Shown: positions 27,357 through 38,081, counted from the first letter of the stretch. The stretch: DNA of 64,000 nucleotides from Vibrio hepatarius (GCF_001274785.1 NZ_LHPI01000003.1:248001-312000), one strand, 5' to 3'. Program-made: numbers and translations. The notes: generated from the letters alone by a model not told the origin.

Positions 27357-28226
27357 ATGAGTAACGTGATGGACTTAAATCTAATTCAGACTTTTCTCGT
27401 CGTCGCAGAATTTCAGTCTTACACTAAAGCAGCAGAGCATCTTGGGCTTACTCAGCCCGCGGTCAGTGCTTCGGTGAAACGCCTAGAACAAGTGGTGAAT
27501 AAACAGCTATTTGTAAAAAAAGGCAGAGGTATCGCGCTCACTTCAACTGCGTATCAACTGATCCCACAGTTTCAGCAAGCGATTAGCATTATCGACAACG
27601 CGGTCTTCGAAGAAAAAGCGTTTGAAGTGTATTGCTCAGAAGCCATCTTGCATAAACTCGACTCACTGAATGGTGCGGTGTTTCACGAGTCTCCACCAGA
27701 CAAATATCAACTCTTTGAGCAACTTAGACGACAGAAAATGGACTTGGTTATCGATACTGTGATCACCAAAGACGCCGCATTTATTGTCGAAGAAGCGTAT
27801 CAAGAGCCTGCTGTGGTGATTTGCCGTGGCCAACACCCGCGAATTCAAGGCTCAATCACTAAACAAGAGTTTTACAACGAAACCCATTGTTTATTTTCAG
27901 GAAGATGGCAAGACGCGACTGGATTTGAGCAATTGGCTAAAGAAGCGGTGCAAGAGCGTAAAACCGAAATCGTCACCTGTTCACTGGCGGGAATGGCGAT
28001 GAATGTCGCGCAGCATGATTGTATAGGGATTATTTCTCAGTCGTTCGCGACCAAGTGGAGTAAGATCCTCGACCTACAAGTACTCGAATGCCCGGTCGAG
28101 ATTTACGAAATCCCTTACAAGCTCGTCTACCATAAACGTGAAATACATAACCCTGCACATATGAAATTGCGCGAATCAATCAAGATGCAACTCAACAACT
28201 TTAATTCTGTGCCTCTAACGTTGTGA
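27357..28226 (+). CDS. LysR-family transcriptional regulator
   Basis: 289 residues. N-terminal winged helix-turn-helix (LIQTFLVVAEFQSYTKAAEHLG, LTQPAVSASVKRLEQ) and a substrate-binding-like C-terminal domain. A second possible start, ATG 27369, precedes DLNLIQ and cannot be excluded; neither has a strong ribosome site. It diverges from the sulfatase gene with a 123-base gap, the usual arrangement for a LysR regulator and its target, so sulfatase control is a reasonable guess. A palindrome ATAAATT-T-AATTTAT at 27344-27358 overlaps its start. Confidence 0.9.
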   Translation: MSNVMDLNLIQTFLVVAEFQSYTKAAEHLGLTQPAVSASVKRLEQVVNKQLFVKKGRGIALTSTAYQLIPQFQQAISIIDNAVFEEKAFEVYCSEAILHKLDSLNGAVFHESPPDKYQLFEQLRRQKMDLVIDTVITKDAAFIVEEAYQEPAVVICRGQHPRIQGSITKQEFYNETHCLFSGRWQDATGFEQLAKEAVQERKTEIVTCSLAGMAMNVAQHDCIGIISQSFATKWSKILDLQVLECPVEIYEIPYKLVYHKREIHNPAHMKLRESIKMQLNNFNSVPLTL

Positions 28227-28418
28227 CGCTAGACTCTAGTTATTGAGGTTCACTCTTTGGTAGTAATTTGACCAAGCAAAACGCGGTGTAAACTCAACCA
28301 TAGTGGCATTGTTTCGTATAAATTTTACTCAACAATATAAAACCTTAGCTTTCCTTGGTTGTTATTGGCCGGGCAAAGCACGATAATGTCGGGATCGGAA
28401 TTTCTTAACTATATAACT

Positions 28419-29000
28419 ATGACCGAATATCTTTTGTTGTTGGTTGGTACTGTTCTAGTCAACAACTTTGTACTGGTGAAGTTTTTGGGCTTATGTCCAT
28501 TTATGGGGGTCTCTAAAAAGTTAGAGACTGCTATCGGTATGGGGTTAGCAACTACATTTGTGCTGACCCTCGCTTCTGTGTGCTCGTATCTGGTGGAAAG
28601 CTATATCTTAGCACCGCTGGAATTGCAGTATCTGCGTACCATGAGCTTTATTCTTGTTATCGCGGTAGTGGTTCAGTTCACCGAAATGGTGGTCCACAAA
28701 ACCAGCCCGACACTTTACCGCCTGCTCGGCATCTTCTTGCCACTCATTACCACTAACTGTGCGGTATTGGGTGTAGCGCTGCTTAACATCAATGAGAACC
28801 ACAACTTTATTGAGTCAATCATCTACGGTTTTGGTGCCGCACTTGGCTTCTCACTGGTGCTTATCTTGTTCGCCTCCATGCGTGAACGCATCGCCGCAGC
28901 CGACGTTCCTGCTCCTTTTAAAGGCGCTTCCATTGCAATGATTACCGCAGGTCTTATGTCTTTGGCCTTTATGGGCTTTACTGGATTGGTGAAGTTGTAA
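28419..29000 (+). CDS. rsxA: RsxA/RnfA, membrane subunit of the Rsx (Rnf) complex
   Basis: 193 residues from ATG 28419 (MTEYLLLL), matching the family; the longer reading from 28359 is unlikely. Six transmembrane helices, with the Rnf/Nqr signatures [19 protein letters not shown] and [15 protein letters not shown], whose cysteines hold an intramembrane Fe-S cluster in known Rnf/Nqr enzymes. The complex moves electrons between NADH and ferredoxin-like carriers, and in E. coli keeps SoxR reduced. Stop and rsxB start overlap (TAATG). Confidence 0.95.
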   Translation: MTEYLLLLVGTVLVNNFVLVKFLGLCPFMGVSKKLETAIGMGLATTFVLTLASVCSYLVESYILAPLELQYLRTMSFILVIAVVVQFTEMVVHKTSPTLYRLLGIFLPLITTNCAVLGVALLNINENHNFIESIIYGFGAALGFSLVLILFASMRERIAAADVPAPFKGASIAMITAGLMSLAFMGFTGLVKL

Positions 29001-29581
29001 TGAGCACGATTTTAATTGCAATTATCGCCATCGCGGCGTTAGCGGCTATCTTTGGCGCGATACTCGGCTTTGCCTCTATCCGCTTTAAAGTTGAATCTGA
29101 TCCAATTGTCGATCAGATCGATAGCATTCTGCCGCAAACCCAGTGTGGTCAATGTGGCTACCCAGGCTGTCGTCCGTACGCAGAAGCCATCGCCAACGGG
29201 GATGACATCAACAAATGTCCTCCGGGCGGTCAAGCGACGATTGAGAAACTTGCTGACCTAATGGGTGTTGAAGCGACCGAATCGGCGCACGATCTGGATG
29301 ACGTCAAAAAAGTCGCCTTCATCCACGAAGATATGTGTATCGGTTGTACCAAATGTATTCAAGCTTGTCCGGTTGACGCCATAGTCGGCGGGACAAAAGC
29401 ACTGCACACCGTCATCAAAGACGAATGTACGGGCTGCGACTTGTGTGTCGCACCGTGTCCAACGGATTGTATTGAAATGATTCCTGTAGAAACCACTACA
29501 GCGAACTGGAAGTGGCAACTGGACGCCATTCCTGTTGTTGATATTACCGATTCTGCCAAGTCGCAGAATGGCGTGAATTAA
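29000..29581 (+). CDS. rsxB: RsxB/RnfB, Fe-S subunit
   Basis: 193 residues. N-terminal membrane anchor (~5-25), then a four-Cys Fe-S domain ([16 protein letters not shown] with Cys in NKCPPGG), then two ferredoxin-type [4Fe-4S] motifs, [16 protein letters not shown] near 114 and [16 protein letters not shown] near 144. It passes electrons between the soluble carrier and the membrane subunits. Translationally coupled to rsxA; nine bases separate it from rsxC. Confidence 0.96.
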   Translation: MSTILIAIIAIAALAAIFGAILGFASIRFKVESDPIVDQIDSILPQTQCGQCGYPGCRPYAEAIANGDDINKCPPGGQATIEKLADLMGVEATESAHDLDDVKKVAFIHEDMCIGCTKCIQACPVDAIVGGTKALHTVIKDECTGCDLCVAPCPTDCIEMIPVETTTANWKWQLDAIPVVDITDSAKSQNGVN

Positions 29582-29589
29582 GGACTGGT

Positions 29590-32214
29590 ATGTTGTCATT
29601 AATCGAACAAATTAAAACTGGCGCGCTTTGGGACTTCCCAGGTGGTGTTCATCCGCCAGAAAACAAACAACAATCCGTAACCACTGCCATCGCACGAGCG
29701 AGCATTCCCGGTGAAATCGTCTTGCCGGTTAAACAACATATCGGTAAACCGGGTGCGATTATCGTCAACGTTGGCGACCAAGTACTTAAAGGCCAGCCGT
29801 TAAGTAAATACGACACCAGCTTTATGCTGCCTGTTCACGCACCGACTTCAGGTGTAGTGACAGCGATTGAATCTCGTACCACCGCGCACCCTTCAGGCTT
29901 GCCTGAAATGTGCATCGTGATTAAACCCGATGGTGAAGAACGTTGGATTGAACGTAAACCAATCAGCGACTTTACTAGCCATACTCCCGATGAGCTGATC
30001 GAAATTATCCGCCAAGCGGGTGTTTCTGGTATGGGTGGCGCTGGTTTCCCAACCGCGAAAAAAATCCAAGCGGGTTTAGCGCGTACTGAAATTCTGATCG
30101 TAAACGCAGCGGAGTGTGAGCCTTACATCACCGCCGACGACATGCTGATGCAAGAGTACGCGGACGAAGTGATCAAAGGCATCGAGATCGTTGAACACAT
30201 CCTCAAGCCTAAAATGACCATCATCGGTATTGAAGACAACAAACCGAAAGCAGTCGAAGCGCTACAAAAAGCTGCCGAAAGCAAAGATATCATCATCCGT
30301 GTGATCCCGACCAAATACCCGTCAGGCGGTGAAAAGCAGCTGATAAAAATCCTAACCAACAAAGAAGTGCCGACTAACGCGATTCCGGCGGATATCGGTT
30401 TACTGGTGCAAAACGTTGGCTCACTACAAGCGATAAAACGTGCGGTTTGTGACGGTGAGCCTTTGGTCGAGCGCATTGTAACGCTCACCGGTAACACCTT
30501 TAAGCAGCCTCGCAACGTTTGGACACTGATCGGCACACCCGTTCAAGCACTGCTAGACGAATTCGGCTACTCGGCTGACAAGCGATTACCCCGATTAATC
30601 ATGGGTGGGCCTATGATGGGCTTTACCTTGCCACACGCAAACGTGCCGATCACCAAGACTGCCAACTGTATTCTTGCGCCAACGCGCCGTGAGATTGCGC
30701 CAAGCCATTACGAAATGGAATGTATTCGTTGTGGTCAATGCGCCGAAGCCTGCCCTGCTTCGCTACTGCCACAGCAACTTCAATGGCACGCCAAAGCCGA
30801 AGAGTATGAAAAGTGTGAAGAGCTCAACCTGAAAGACTGCATTGAATGTGGTGCTTGTGCTTACGTTTGCCCAAGCGAAATTCCACTGGTTCAGTACTAC
30901 CGTCAGGCGAAAGCTGAAATTCGCACGCGTAAAGAAGAAGCCGAAGCAGCAGAACGCGCTAGATTACGCTTTGAAGAGAAAAAAGCGCGTATGGAACGCG
31001 ATAAGGCGGAACGAGAAAACCGCTTTAAGAAAGCCGCTGACAGTCGCCACAAAGAGATGAAAGAGTCTGGCGGGGACGACGCCATTGCTGCCGCGATAGC
31101 ACGCGTCAAAGCGCAAAAGTCCGCTCCGCAAGAAGAAACATCAGCGGTGAAACCAGCGGTTGCCGCTGCTATTGCCAAAGCAAAAGCCAAGCAAGCCGCG
31201 GCAATGCAATCTGGTCAAGAAGAACCAGATAACTCAGAAATGGCCAAATTGCGTGAAGAACGCAAACGTCAGGCTCGCGAACGTAAAGCAGAGAAAGCCC
31301 AAGCAAGCGAGTCAACGTCTGATGATAAGAAAGACGCTGTCGCAGCCGCCGTAGCGAGAGCTAAAGCTCGTAAAGCGCAGCAACAATCAGGTTCTGAGGG
31401 AACTCCGGCTGAAGACAAAAAAGCCGCAGTTGCCGCCGCGATCGCCAGAGCGAAAGCGAAGAAGCAACAAGCTGACAATAGTGACTCGGCAGACTCTGAA
31501 GATTCTTCAGCGCAACAAGGCGATAAAAAAGCTGCGGTTGCTGCCGCTATCGCTCGAGCTAAAGCCCGCAAAGCGGAGCAAGATGCTGCCAAGCAGGAGT
31601 CGGAACTAGAGACTACTGCTGAAACCAGTCAAGAAGAGGATCCGAAGAAAGCTGCGGTTGCTGCCGCTATCGCTCGTGCTAAAGCCCGTAAAGCGGAGCA
31701 AGAAGCCTTTAAGCAAGAGTCGGAATCAGAGGGTTCTACTCAAACCAGTCAAGAAGAGGATCCGAAGAAAGCTGCGGTAGCCGCTGCTATTGCGCGCGCT
31801 AAAGCCCGCAAAGCGGAACAAGAAGCCGCTAAGCAAGAGTCGGAACCAGAGACTTCGACTGAAATTAGTCAAGAAGACGATCCGAAGAAAGCTGCGGTTG
31901 CCGCTGCTATCGCTCGTGCTAAAGCTCGCAAAGCGGAGCAAGAAGTAGCCAAGCAAGAGTCGGAACCAGAAACTTCGGCTGAAGCCAGTCAAGAGGATGA
32001 TCCGAAGAAAGCCGCGGTTGCCGCGGCTATCGCACGAGCTAAAGCCCGCAAAGCGGAGCAAGAAGCCGCCAAGCAAGAGTCGGAACCAGAGACCACTTCT
32101 GAAACCAGTCAAGAAGAGGATCCGAAGAAAGCCGCGGTTGCCGCCGCTATCGCGCGCGCTAAAGCCCGCAAAGCGGAAAAAGAACAACAAAAACGTACTG
32201 AGGAGAAAGAGTAG
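29590..32214 (+). CDS. rsxC: RsxC/RnfC with a long repetitive C-terminal tail
   Basis: 874 residues. The N-terminal ~460 residues are the conserved NADH/FMN-binding RnfC core ([11 protein letters not shown] near 149, with the [13 protein letters not shown] region) and two [4Fe-4S] motifs at 378 ([12 protein letters not shown]) and 417 ([12 protein letters not shown]). From ~460 the chain is Lys/Glu/Ala-rich, and from ~600 it consists of repeats of [19 protein letters not shown] separated by Glu/Ser/Thr-rich spacers. Alanine-rich tails are usual in gamma-proteobacterial RsxC, but this one is at the long end. rsxD starts inside the stop codon overlap. Confidence 0.95.
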   Translation: MLSLIEQIKTGALWDFPGGVHPPENKQQSVTTAIARASIPGEIVLPVKQHIGKPGAIIVNVGDQVLKGQPLSKYDTSFMLPVHAPTSGVVTAIESRTTAHPSGLPEMCIVIKPDGEERWIERKPISDFTSHTPDELIEIIRQAGVSGMGGAGFPTAKKIQAGLARTEILIVNAAECEPYITADDMLMQEYADEVIKGIEIVEHILKPKMTIIGIEDNKPKAVEALQKAAESKDIIIRVIPTKYPSGGEKQLIKILTNKEVPTNAIPADIGLLVQNVGSLQAIKRAVCDGEPLVERIVTLTGNTFKQPRNVWTLIGTPVQALLDEFGYSADKRLPRLIMGGPMMGFTLPHANVPITKTANCILAPTRREIAPSHYEMECIRCGQCAEACPASLLPQQLQWHAKAEEYEKCEELNLKDCIECGACAYVCPSEIPLVQYYRQAKAEIRTRKEEAEAAERARLRFEEKKARMERDKAERENRFKKAADSRHKEMKESGGDDAIAAAIARVKAQKSAPQEETSAVKPAVAAAIAKAKAKQAAAMQSGQEEPDNSEMAKLREERKRQARERKAEKAQASESTSDDKKDAVAAAVARAKARKAQQQSGSEGTPAEDKKAAVAAAIARAKAKKQQADNSDSADSEDSSAQQGDKKAAVAAAIARAKARKAEQDAAKQESELETTAETSQEEDPKKAAVAAAIARAKARKAEQEAFKQESESEGSTQTSQEEDPKKAAVAAAIARAKARKAEQEAAKQESEPETSTEISQEDDPKKAAVAAAIARAKARKAEQEVAKQESEPETSAEASQEDDPKKAAVAAAIARAKARKAEQEAAKQESEPETTSETSQEEDPKKAAVAAAIARAKARKAEKEQQKRTEEKE
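31531..32190 (+). repeat. 120-bp in-frame tandem repeat in rsxC
   Basis: Five complete 120-bp units (starting 31531, 31651, 31771, 31891, 32011) and a partial sixth (32131) keep exact phase. Each encodes 40 residues: [17 protein letters not shown] then KQESE...TSQEEDPKK. The landmark GAGGATCCGAAG or GACGATCCGAAG recurs every 120 bases. Units differ mainly at silent positions and in the acidic spacer. Shorter, diverged versions precede them from about 31150. Confidence 0.95.
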
Positions 32215-33260
32215 TGGCCTTCTTTATTGCCAGCTCACCACACGCGCACAGTCGTCGCAGCACTCCTGATCTAATGAAGTGGGTGGCGCTGTGTGCGCTG
32301 CCTGGCTTAGCTGCTCAAACCTATTTCTTTGGCTGGGGAACGCTATTCCAGCTCGCATTCGCGATCGTTTTAGCCCTAAGCCTTGAAGCTTTGGTTATGG
32401 TGGCGAGAAAACGTCATCCTATGTCGGCACTACGTGACAACAGCGCCTTAGTGACCGCTTGGTTATTGGCGGTTGCCATTCCACCTCTTTCGCCTTGGTG
32501 GATTTTAGCGATTGGTTTGGTGTTCGCCATCGTGGTGGCGAAGCACCTGTACGGTGGCATCGGCCAAAACCTGTTTAACCCTGCGATGGTTGCATACGTG
32601 GTATTGCTGATTTCCTTCCCGGTACAGATGACCAGCTGGATTTCACCAAGTGAACTGCAAACCACGCCGATTTCAATGGGTGACGCGCTTTCGCTGATGT
32701 TCACGGGTTTCAATCTCGACGGTTTATCGCTGCAACAAATCAGAACCGGTATTGATGGCGTAACCATGGCAACGCCACTGGATGCGTTTAAAACCGCTCT
32801 CCACACAGGTAAAACTGCGAGTGAAGCTCTCCAACAACCACAATTCAGCGCACTGGCTGGAATCGGTTGGGAATGGGTCAACCTCGCTTACCTTATTGGC
32901 GGTTTAGCTTTGATTAAACTGCGCGTGATCAGTTGGCATATTCCGGTTAGCTTCTTACTCAGCCTAACGGTCGTAAGTGGTCTGTTTATGCTGCTGGCTC
33001 CTGGGGAAACCGCATCACCAATCGTTCACCTGTTATCTGGCGCAACCATGATTGGCGCGTTTTTCATCGCAACCGACCCTGTATCGGCTTCGACAACCGT
33101 CAAAGGTCGACTGGTGTTCGGTGCATTTATCGGAGCGATGGTGTTTATTATTCGTAGTTGGGGTGGCTTCCCTGACGGTATCGCCTTTGCGGTTTTACTA
33201 GGCAATATGTGCGTACCGCTGATCGACTACTACACCAAACCACGTACTTACGGGCATTAA
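32214..33260 (+). CDS. rsxD: RsxD/RnfD, membrane subunit
   Basis: 348 residues with about nine or ten transmembrane helices. The motif [21 protein letters not shown] near 272 contains the SGAT threonine that carries covalent FMN in RnfD/NqrB. It overlaps rsxC by one base and rsxG starts eight bases after its stop. Confidence 0.95.
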   Translation: MAFFIASSPHAHSRRSTPDLMKWVALCALPGLAAQTYFFGWGTLFQLAFAIVLALSLEALVMVARKRHPMSALRDNSALVTAWLLAVAIPPLSPWWILAIGLVFAIVVAKHLYGGIGQNLFNPAMVAYVVLLISFPVQMTSWISPSELQTTPISMGDALSLMFTGFNLDGLSLQQIRTGIDGVTMATPLDAFKTALHTGKTASEALQQPQFSALAGIGWEWVNLAYLIGGLALIKLRVISWHIPVSFLLSLTVVSGLFMLLAPGETASPIVHLLSGATMIGAFFIATDPVSASTTVKGRLVFGAFIGAMVFIIRSWGGFPDGIAFAVLLGNMCVPLIDYYTKPRTYGH

Positions 33261-33268
33261 GGGTTAAC

Positions 33269-33904
33269 ATGTTAAACGCTATTCGAAAAAATGGTGTTAT
33301 TCTTGCTATTTTCGCCTGTGCGTCGACAGGTGTAGTGGCGCTGACACACTACTTAACTAAAGACAGAATCCACCAGCAGGAACAGGCTCAGCTACTCTCG
33401 GTCCTCAACCAAGTGATCCCTCATGAGATGCATGACAACAATCTGTACAACTCGTGCACGTTAGTCAGCGACCCTGCATTGGGAACCAAAGACGCCATGC
33501 CTGTCTACATGGCGACGATTGACGGTGCGCCAACGGCAATGGCGATTGAAACCATTGCACCTGATGGCTATAACGGCACAATCAAGTTAATCATCGGTAT
33601 CGAGCACGATGGAACAATTTCAGGGACTCGTGTACTGAGTCATAAAGAGACACCGGGGTTAGGCGACAAGATCGATCTACGCATCACCGACTGGATTCTT
33701 GGTTTTGCTGGTAAGCAAGTGACCAATGAAAACGAGTCTACTTGGAAAGTACGTAAAGATGGTGGCCAGTTTGACCAGTTTACCGGTGCGACCATTACTC
33801 CGCGCGCAGTTGTCAAAGCGGTAAAAAATACCGTGCAGTTCGTCAACGCCAATCGCGACGCTATTTTGAGTCAACCACTGAACTGTGGAGGCAACAATGA
33901 GTGA
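33269..33904 (+). CDS. rsxG: RsxG/RnfG, FMN-binding subunit
   Basis: 211 residues from ATG 33269 (MLNAIRKNG), preceded by AAGGGTT; the upstream in-frame ATG lies inside rsxD. One N-terminal helix anchors a periplasmic FMN-binding domain. The flavinylation motif is TGAT in [12 protein letters not shown] near 174-185, where a threonine binds FMN by a phosphoester. [11 protein letters not shown] near 125 is also typical. It overlaps rsxE by eight bases. Confidence 0.94.
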   Translation: MLNAIRKNGVILAIFACASTGVVALTHYLTKDRIHQQEQAQLLSVLNQVIPHEMHDNNLYNSCTLVSDPALGTKDAMPVYMATIDGAPTAMAIETIAPDGYNGTIKLIIGIEHDGTISGTRVLSHKETPGLGDKIDLRITDWILGFAGKQVTNENESTWKVRKDGGQFDQFTGATITPRAVVKAVKNTVQFVNANRDAILSQPLNCGGNNE

Positions 33905-34586
33905 ACATAAAAAACTGATTAAAAACGGTATGTGGGACAATAACCCTGCGCTGGTACAGCTGCTAGGTTTGTGTCCTCTACTCGCGGTCTCGTCTACCGT
34001 CACCAACGCACTCGGCCTTGGTATTGCAACATTGCTGGTTCTGGTTGGTTCGAATGTCACCGTTTCATTGGTGCGTGACTATGTACCAAAAGAAGTGCGT
34101 ATTCCGGTTTTCGTTATGATCATCGCCGCGCTAGTGACTTGCGTGCAATTGCTAATGAACGCCTACGCCTACGGTCTATTCCTATCTCTGGGTATTTTTA
34201 TCCCGCTGATCGTGACCAACTGCATCATCATCGGCCGAGCGGAAGCATTTGCCTCAAAAAACGACGTACTCCCTTCTGCGCAAGACGGTTTTTGGATGGG
34301 TGTTGGCATGACCAGCGTATTGGTCGTACTCGGTGCGATGCGCGAGGTGATCGGCAACGGTACTCTATTCGACGGCGCTGACTTACTGCTTGGTGATTGG
34401 GCAACCGTATTGCGTATCGAAATCTTCCACTTCGATAACAGTTTCTTACTCGCGTTGCTGCCGCCGGGTGCCTTTATTGGCGTTGGCTTACTTATCGCGG
34501 TTAAGAACATTATCGACAAACAACTCGAAGCGCGTCAGCCAAAACAAGAAAAACAGACTATCGAACGTGCGCGTGTAACCAACTAA
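33897..34586 (+). CDS. rsxE: RsxE/RnfE, membrane subunit
   Basis: 229 residues from ATG 33897 with GGAGG seven bases upstream. Six membrane helices, with [19 protein letters not shown] and [18 protein letters not shown] as family marks equivalent to the Cys regions of RsxA. It is the last rsx gene, 29 bases before nth, the same order as in E. coli (rsxABCDGE-nth). Confidence 0.95.
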   Translation: MSEHKKLIKNGMWDNNPALVQLLGLCPLLAVSSTVTNALGLGIATLLVLVGSNVTVSLVRDYVPKEVRIPVFVMIIAALVTCVQLLMNAYAYGLFLSLGIFIPLIVTNCIIIGRAEAFASKNDVLPSAQDGFWMGVGMTSVLVVLGAMREVIGNGTLFDGADLLLGDWATVLRIEIFHFDNSFLLALLPPGAFIGVGLLIAVKNIIDKQLEARQPKQEKQTIERARVTN

Positions 34587-34615
34587 TTATTATTACACTG
34601 GAAAGCAGCCTCAAC

Positions 34616-35257
34616 ATGAACAAAGAAAAACGCAGACTAATCTTAGAGCGGTTAAGGGAAAACAACCCCAATCCGCAAACTGAGCTAAACTGGAGCACAC
34701 CGTTTGAATTGCTCATCGCGGTGCTGTTATCCGCCCAAGCGACAGATGTCAGCGTCAACAAAGCGACTGATAAACTCTACCCTGTCGCCAACACACCTCA
34801 AGGTCTGCTTGACCTAGGCGTGGACGGTGTTAAAGAGTACATTAAAACCATCGGTCTATTTAATTCTAAAGCAGAGAACGTCATTAAGACGTGTAAGATC
34901 TTGCTTGAGCAGCACGGCGGCGAAGTGCCAGAGGACCGAGCAGCGCTTGAAGCCTTGCCCGGCGTTGGACGAAAAACAGCAAACGTGGTTCTCAACACAG
35001 CGTTTGGCTGGCCAACGATTGCGGTTGACACGCACATATTCCGCGTAGCAAACCGCACCAAACTGGCGATGGGCAAAAACGTTGACCAAGTAGAAGAAAA
35101 ACTACTTAAAGTGGTACCAAAAGAGTTTAAGCTTGATGTACACCACTGGTTGATCCTGCACGGACGTTACACTTGCGTCGCACGCAAACCTCGCTGCGGC
35201 AGCTGTATTATTGAAGACCTTTGTGAATTCAAAGAGAAAGTATATCCGGAAAACTAG
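34616..35257 (+). CDS. nth: Endonuclease III
   Basis: 213 residues. DNA glycosylase/AP lyase for oxidised pyrimidines. Helix-hairpin-helix LPGVGRKTANVVL near 113-125 contains the catalytic Lys, TIAVDTHIFRVANR near 133 the catalytic Asp, and the C-terminal [4Fe-4S] motif is C-x6-C-x2-C-x5-C (CVARKPRCGSCIIEDLC). Probably expressed with rsx; association of these genes is conserved and may reflect supply of reducing power to Fe-S proteins, but that is inference. Confidence 0.97.
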   Translation: MNKEKRRLILERLRENNPNPQTELNWSTPFELLIAVLLSAQATDVSVNKATDKLYPVANTPQGLLDLGVDGVKEYIKTIGLFNSKAENVIKTCKILLEQHGGEVPEDRAALEALPGVGRKTANVVLNTAFGWPTIAVDTHIFRVANRTKLAMGKNVDQVEEKLLKVVPKEFKLDVHHWLILHGRYTCVARKPRCGSCIIEDLCEFKEKVYPEN

Positions 35258-35269
35258 GAGCACAAGACA

Positions 35270-35686
35270 ATGTCAAACGGAAGAATTCTACACACTATGC
35301 TTCGCGTAGGTGATCTAGACAAATCCATCCAGTTCTACACTGATGTTATGGGTATGCAGCTACTTCGCAAGAACGAAAACACTGAGTACAAGTACACTTT
35401 GGCTTTCCTTGGCTACGGTGATGAGTCACAAGGCGCAGTTATCGAACTAACTTACAACTGGGGCACCACTGAATACGATATGGGCAGCGCATTTGGCCAC
35501 ATCGCGATCGGCGTTGACGACATCTACACGACTTTTGATGCAATCAAAGCAGCAGGCGGCAACGTGACTCGTGAACCAGGCCCAGTAAAAGGCGGAACCA
35601 CTCACATTGCTTTCGTTAAAGACCCTGACGGCTACATGATTGAGCTTATCCAAAACAAACAAGCAACAGCAGGTTTGGAAGGGTAA
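35270..35686 (+). CDS. gloA: Lactoylglutathione lyase (glyoxalase I)
   Basis: 138 residues. It isomerises the methylglyoxal-glutathione hemithioacetal to S-lactoylglutathione. Metal ligands expected in the Ni-type enzyme are visible: His in [12 protein letters not shown] (7), Glu in AVIELTYNW (57), His in [10 protein letters not shown] (75) and Glu in GYMIELIQ (123). It begins 12 bases after nth with GGAG upstream and may be read from the rsx-nth transcript. Confidence 0.96.
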   Translation: MSNGRILHTMLRVGDLDKSIQFYTDVMGMQLLRKNENTEYKYTLAFLGYGDESQGAVIELTYNWGTTEYDMGSAFGHIAIGVDDIYTTFDAIKAAGGNVTREPGPVKGGTTHIAFVKDPDGYMIELIQNKQATAGLEG

Positions 35687-35697
35687 TCTCACCTGAT

Positions 35698-35727
35698 AAA
35701 AAGGGCTGCATTTCGCGGTCCTTTTTA
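35698..35727 (+). terminator. Terminator after gloA
   Basis: Stem AAAAAGGGCTGC / GCGGTCCTTTTT (two wobble pairs) around a five-base loop with a T-run. Confidence 0.7.
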
Positions 35728-35739
35728 TTTATCTTTACT

Positions 35740-35754
35740 TGATAATAATTATCA
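35740..35754. promoter_or_regulatory. Fur box, perfect 7-1-7 palindrome
   Basis: TGATAATAATTATCA is identical to the 7-1-7 Fur consensus TGATAAT-N-ATTATCA. It lies after the gloA terminator and 39 bases before the next gene's ATG, so it belongs to that gene. Confidence 0.8.
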
Positions 35755-35793
35755 TTTAATCTCATTTCAGTCTTTTATAGGAGAGTGGATGAG

Positions 35794-36231
35794 ATGGACA
35801 TTGCAGAATGGGAGAAACACACATTATTGGCTGACATGGCGATGAGCGAACACGATCATCTGCGCAGCATTCTTCATTACCAACAAGCACTGACGTTAAG
35901 TGAGCGTATCAGTGAAGAAACAGAGTTTGACGTTGAAGACCGGCTGATGATTTCGGTGATTTCATGCCACAACATGGCAACGTTCTGGCGTAATGTTGGC
36001 GAAAGCAAGTACGAGCTCAAATATCTCAAGCTCGCCTCTGAAAAGGTGTTGACGTTAGTGCCGCAATGTCCAAACAACCAATGCGACGCGTTTGTCGACT
36101 CACTCGGTTGCTGTAAAAAGGCGCTGATTGAGTTTATGAAGCGACATCCGAACCCAAAAATCGCCCGACTGGTACAAGATATTGATACGGCGACCAACTG
36201 CAACCTGATCGCCAAGTTTAGAATCAACTGA
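35794..36231 (+). CDS. Small uncharacterised protein behind a Fur box (possibly DUF2753)
   Basis: 145 residues from ATG 35794, eight bases after GAGAG; an in-frame GTG at 35785 lies within the ribosome site. All-helical, soluble, TPR-like in look (EHDHLRSILHYQQALTLSERI; then CHNMATFWRNVGESKYELKYLKLASEKVLTLVPQ), with several cysteines in the second half (CPNNQC near 96-101, GCCKK near 110-114, NC near 136). I tentatively recall Vibrio DUF2753 for this kind of protein. Its neighbours gloA and motY suggest no role. The Fur box predicts expression under iron starvation. Confidence 0.7.
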   Translation: MDIAEWEKHTLLADMAMSEHDHLRSILHYQQALTLSERISEETEFDVEDRLMISVISCHNMATFWRNVGESKYELKYLKLASEKVLTLVPQCPNNQCDAFVDSLGCCKKALIEFMKRHPNPKIARLVQDIDTATNCNLIAKFRIN

Positions 36232-36292
36232 GAAAAGCTATTGCGCCCTGCTCTGCCGTTTTATAAGCGCATATCAGGAACGCAGGAATGGT

Positions 36293-37174
36293 TTATATTT
36301 GAGTGCGTCCTAACGAGATGACCACGCGGCGGTTCTTATCTTTGCCGATTGGTGAGGCATTGTCGGCAATTGGGCGACGCTTGCCGTAACCCTGAACCTG
36401 AATACGGTCTTCTGGCAACCCCAGTGACTCAAAGTAATCCTGCAACACTTCTGCTCGTCGCTCAGACAAGCTCTGGCTGGCACTTTTCGAGTCATCAGAA
36501 TCGGTATAGGTCGACACCAATACCAAATCGATATCCTGATTGTGTTTGATGTATTCAGCAATTTGCGCCAAGCGCTTCAATGAACGTTTGTTAAGCTCAA
36601 CGCTAGTACGGTCATAGTGAAGAATAGTAAAGGCGATATCTTCAAAACTGTACGGCAGCAAGTTGGCAATGCAGTCACTGAACACATTGTAGCTTGACTG
36701 GAACAACACTGAAGACAATGCAACTTCCACACGTTGATCTCTTCGCTGCCACTCTTGGTAACTAAATGTTGGGTAACGCCCTTTTTCCAGCTCGCTTAAA
36801 ATACTCCACGCGGTTTGTCCGCCCACGTAACCGTCAAACTGTTGGAAAAATTGAATATTGGAAATACGGTCTGCGCCCTCTCCCGGACGCCAAGCAGGTG
36901 GCATCGACACCAATGACACATCTCGGGTTTCGCCCATCGGACGTTTCATTTTCAGCTCAAAATCGAGATTAATTTTCTTGCTCGCACGTGAAGAAAACAC
37001 CGCCTCACCGTAATTAGGGATAGGGTGAACTAAGCGACACTCCAACGGCGTGTTGGTGATCATTTGCCACTGAGACTGTTGTGGCGACGCAGCATATTGG
37101 ACATCCATCGCCTGCACAGAGCTTGCGATAGTCGTCAGTGTGAACGTCAGTCCGGTTGCGAACAGTTTTTTCAT
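36293..37174 (-). CDS. motY: Sodium-driven flagellar motor T-ring protein MotY
   Basis: 293 residues, the length of Vibrio MotY. A signal peptide ends near VQA-MD (residues 22-23). The N-terminal half ([39 protein letters not shown]) binds MotX and the basal body; the C-terminal half is an OmpA-like peptidoglycan-binding domain ([47 protein letters not shown]). It anchors the PomAB stator of the polar flagellum. In vibrios motY is found beside rnt, as here. No sure sigma-28 promoter was seen. Confidence 0.95.
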   Translation of the reverse strand: MKKLFATGLTFTLTTIASSVQAMDVQYAASPQQSQWQMITNTPLECRLVHPIPNYGEAVFSSRASKKINLDFELKMKRPMGETRDVSLVSMPPAWRPGEGADRISNIQFFQQFDGYVGGQTAWSILSELEKGRYPTFSYQEWQRRDQRVEVALSSVLFQSSYNVFSDCIANLLPYSFEDIAFTILHYDRTSVELNKRSLKRLAQIAEYIKHNQDIDLVLVSTYTDSDDSKSASQSLSERRAEVLQDYFESLGLPEDRIQVQGYGKRRPIADNASPIGKDKNRRVVISLGRTQI

Positions 37175-37394
37175 GGTGTGTGGCTTCTCTCTACTGCTAA
37201 TGAGGCGTCAATTTGCCGCTTCTGATTGTTACATGCAGAACAATGCAAAAAGCTAGCCAACCCTAAGTAATCGCGGGTAGTTCAAGGTGAAAACAAACCC
37301 ATCAATAAGTGCGCAATATTAATTCAACAATCCGGTTTTTCTTAGTATCAGAATCTGCAATAATGCTGCACTTGTCACACAATTTTAGGCCAAC

Positions 37395-38054
37395 ATGACT
37401 GTAGAAAACGAAGCATTGACGCTAAAAAAACGATTTCGCGGCTATTTTCCTGTTGTTATCGACGTTGAAACCGCAGGATTTAACTCCAAGACCGATGCAC
37501 TTTTAGAAATCTGTGCCGTTACTTTAAAGATGGACGAAAACGGCGACCTCCACCCTGCGTCAACCATCCATTTCAATGTTGAGCCCTTTGAAGGCGCTAA
37601 TCTTGAAAAAGAAGCGCTTGAATTCAACGGCATTCGTGACCCTTTTAGCCCACTTCGCGGCGCGGTCTCTGAATCTGAAGCTCTCAAAGAAATTTATAAG
37701 CTGGTACGAAAAGAGCAGAAAGCGGCGGATTGTAGCCGTGCCATCATCGTTGCCCACAATGCGACCTTTGACCATAACTTTGTTATGGCAGCAAGTGAAC
37801 GCAGCCAGCTAAAAAGAGTCCCTTTCCATCCATTTGCGACGTTTGACACCGCAACATTAAGCGGCTTGGCGTATGGCCAAACAGTACTGGCTAAAGCCTG
37901 CAAGACTGCTGGGATGGAATTTGACAACAAAGAAGCCCACTCTGCCCTATACGATACTCAAAAAACGGCAGAGCTTTTCTGTGGCATCGTCAACAAGTGG
38001 AAAGCCCTAGGTGGTTGGCCGTTGGTTGAAGCCGATGCTGACAACAATAATTAA
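37395..38054 (+). CDS. rnt: Ribonuclease T
   Basis: 219 residues. A DEDDh 3'-5' exonuclease that trims tRNA and other stable RNA ends. Exo motifs are [11 protein letters not shown] near 22 (first Asp/Glu), [10 protein letters not shown] near 121, and the His/Asp of [16 protein letters not shown] near 179-193. Divergent from motY. The following antiporter gene starts 27 bases after its stop. Confidence 0.96.
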   Translation: MTVENEALTLKKRFRGYFPVVIDVETAGFNSKTDALLEICAVTLKMDENGDLHPASTIHFNVEPFEGANLEKEALEFNGIRDPFSPLRGAVSESEALKEIYKLVRKEQKAADCSRAIIVAHNATFDHNFVMAASERSQLKRVPFHPFATFDTATLSGLAYGQTVLAKACKTAGMEFDNKEAHSALYDTQKTAELFCGIVNKWKALGGWPLVEADADNNN

Positions 38055-38081
38055 TATGTAAACACAACAAATGAGAAAACT

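Noticed and set aside
31531..32190. Regularly spaced repeats reminiscent of a CRISPR array or satellite
   Set aside because: The 120-bp units are in frame, encode the continuous Ala/Lys-rich tail of RsxC, and have no spacer-like unique segments.
31726..32190. Long open frame antisense to the rsxC repeats
   Set aside because: It arises only because the repeat lacks stop codons on the other strand; its product is a low-complexity Arg/Phe/Leu repeat with no ribosome site.
37175..37394. Sigma-28 promoter for motY
   Set aside because: The best candidate, TCAG-N15-GCCTCATT on the minus strand, matches the -10 consensus at only three of eight positions.
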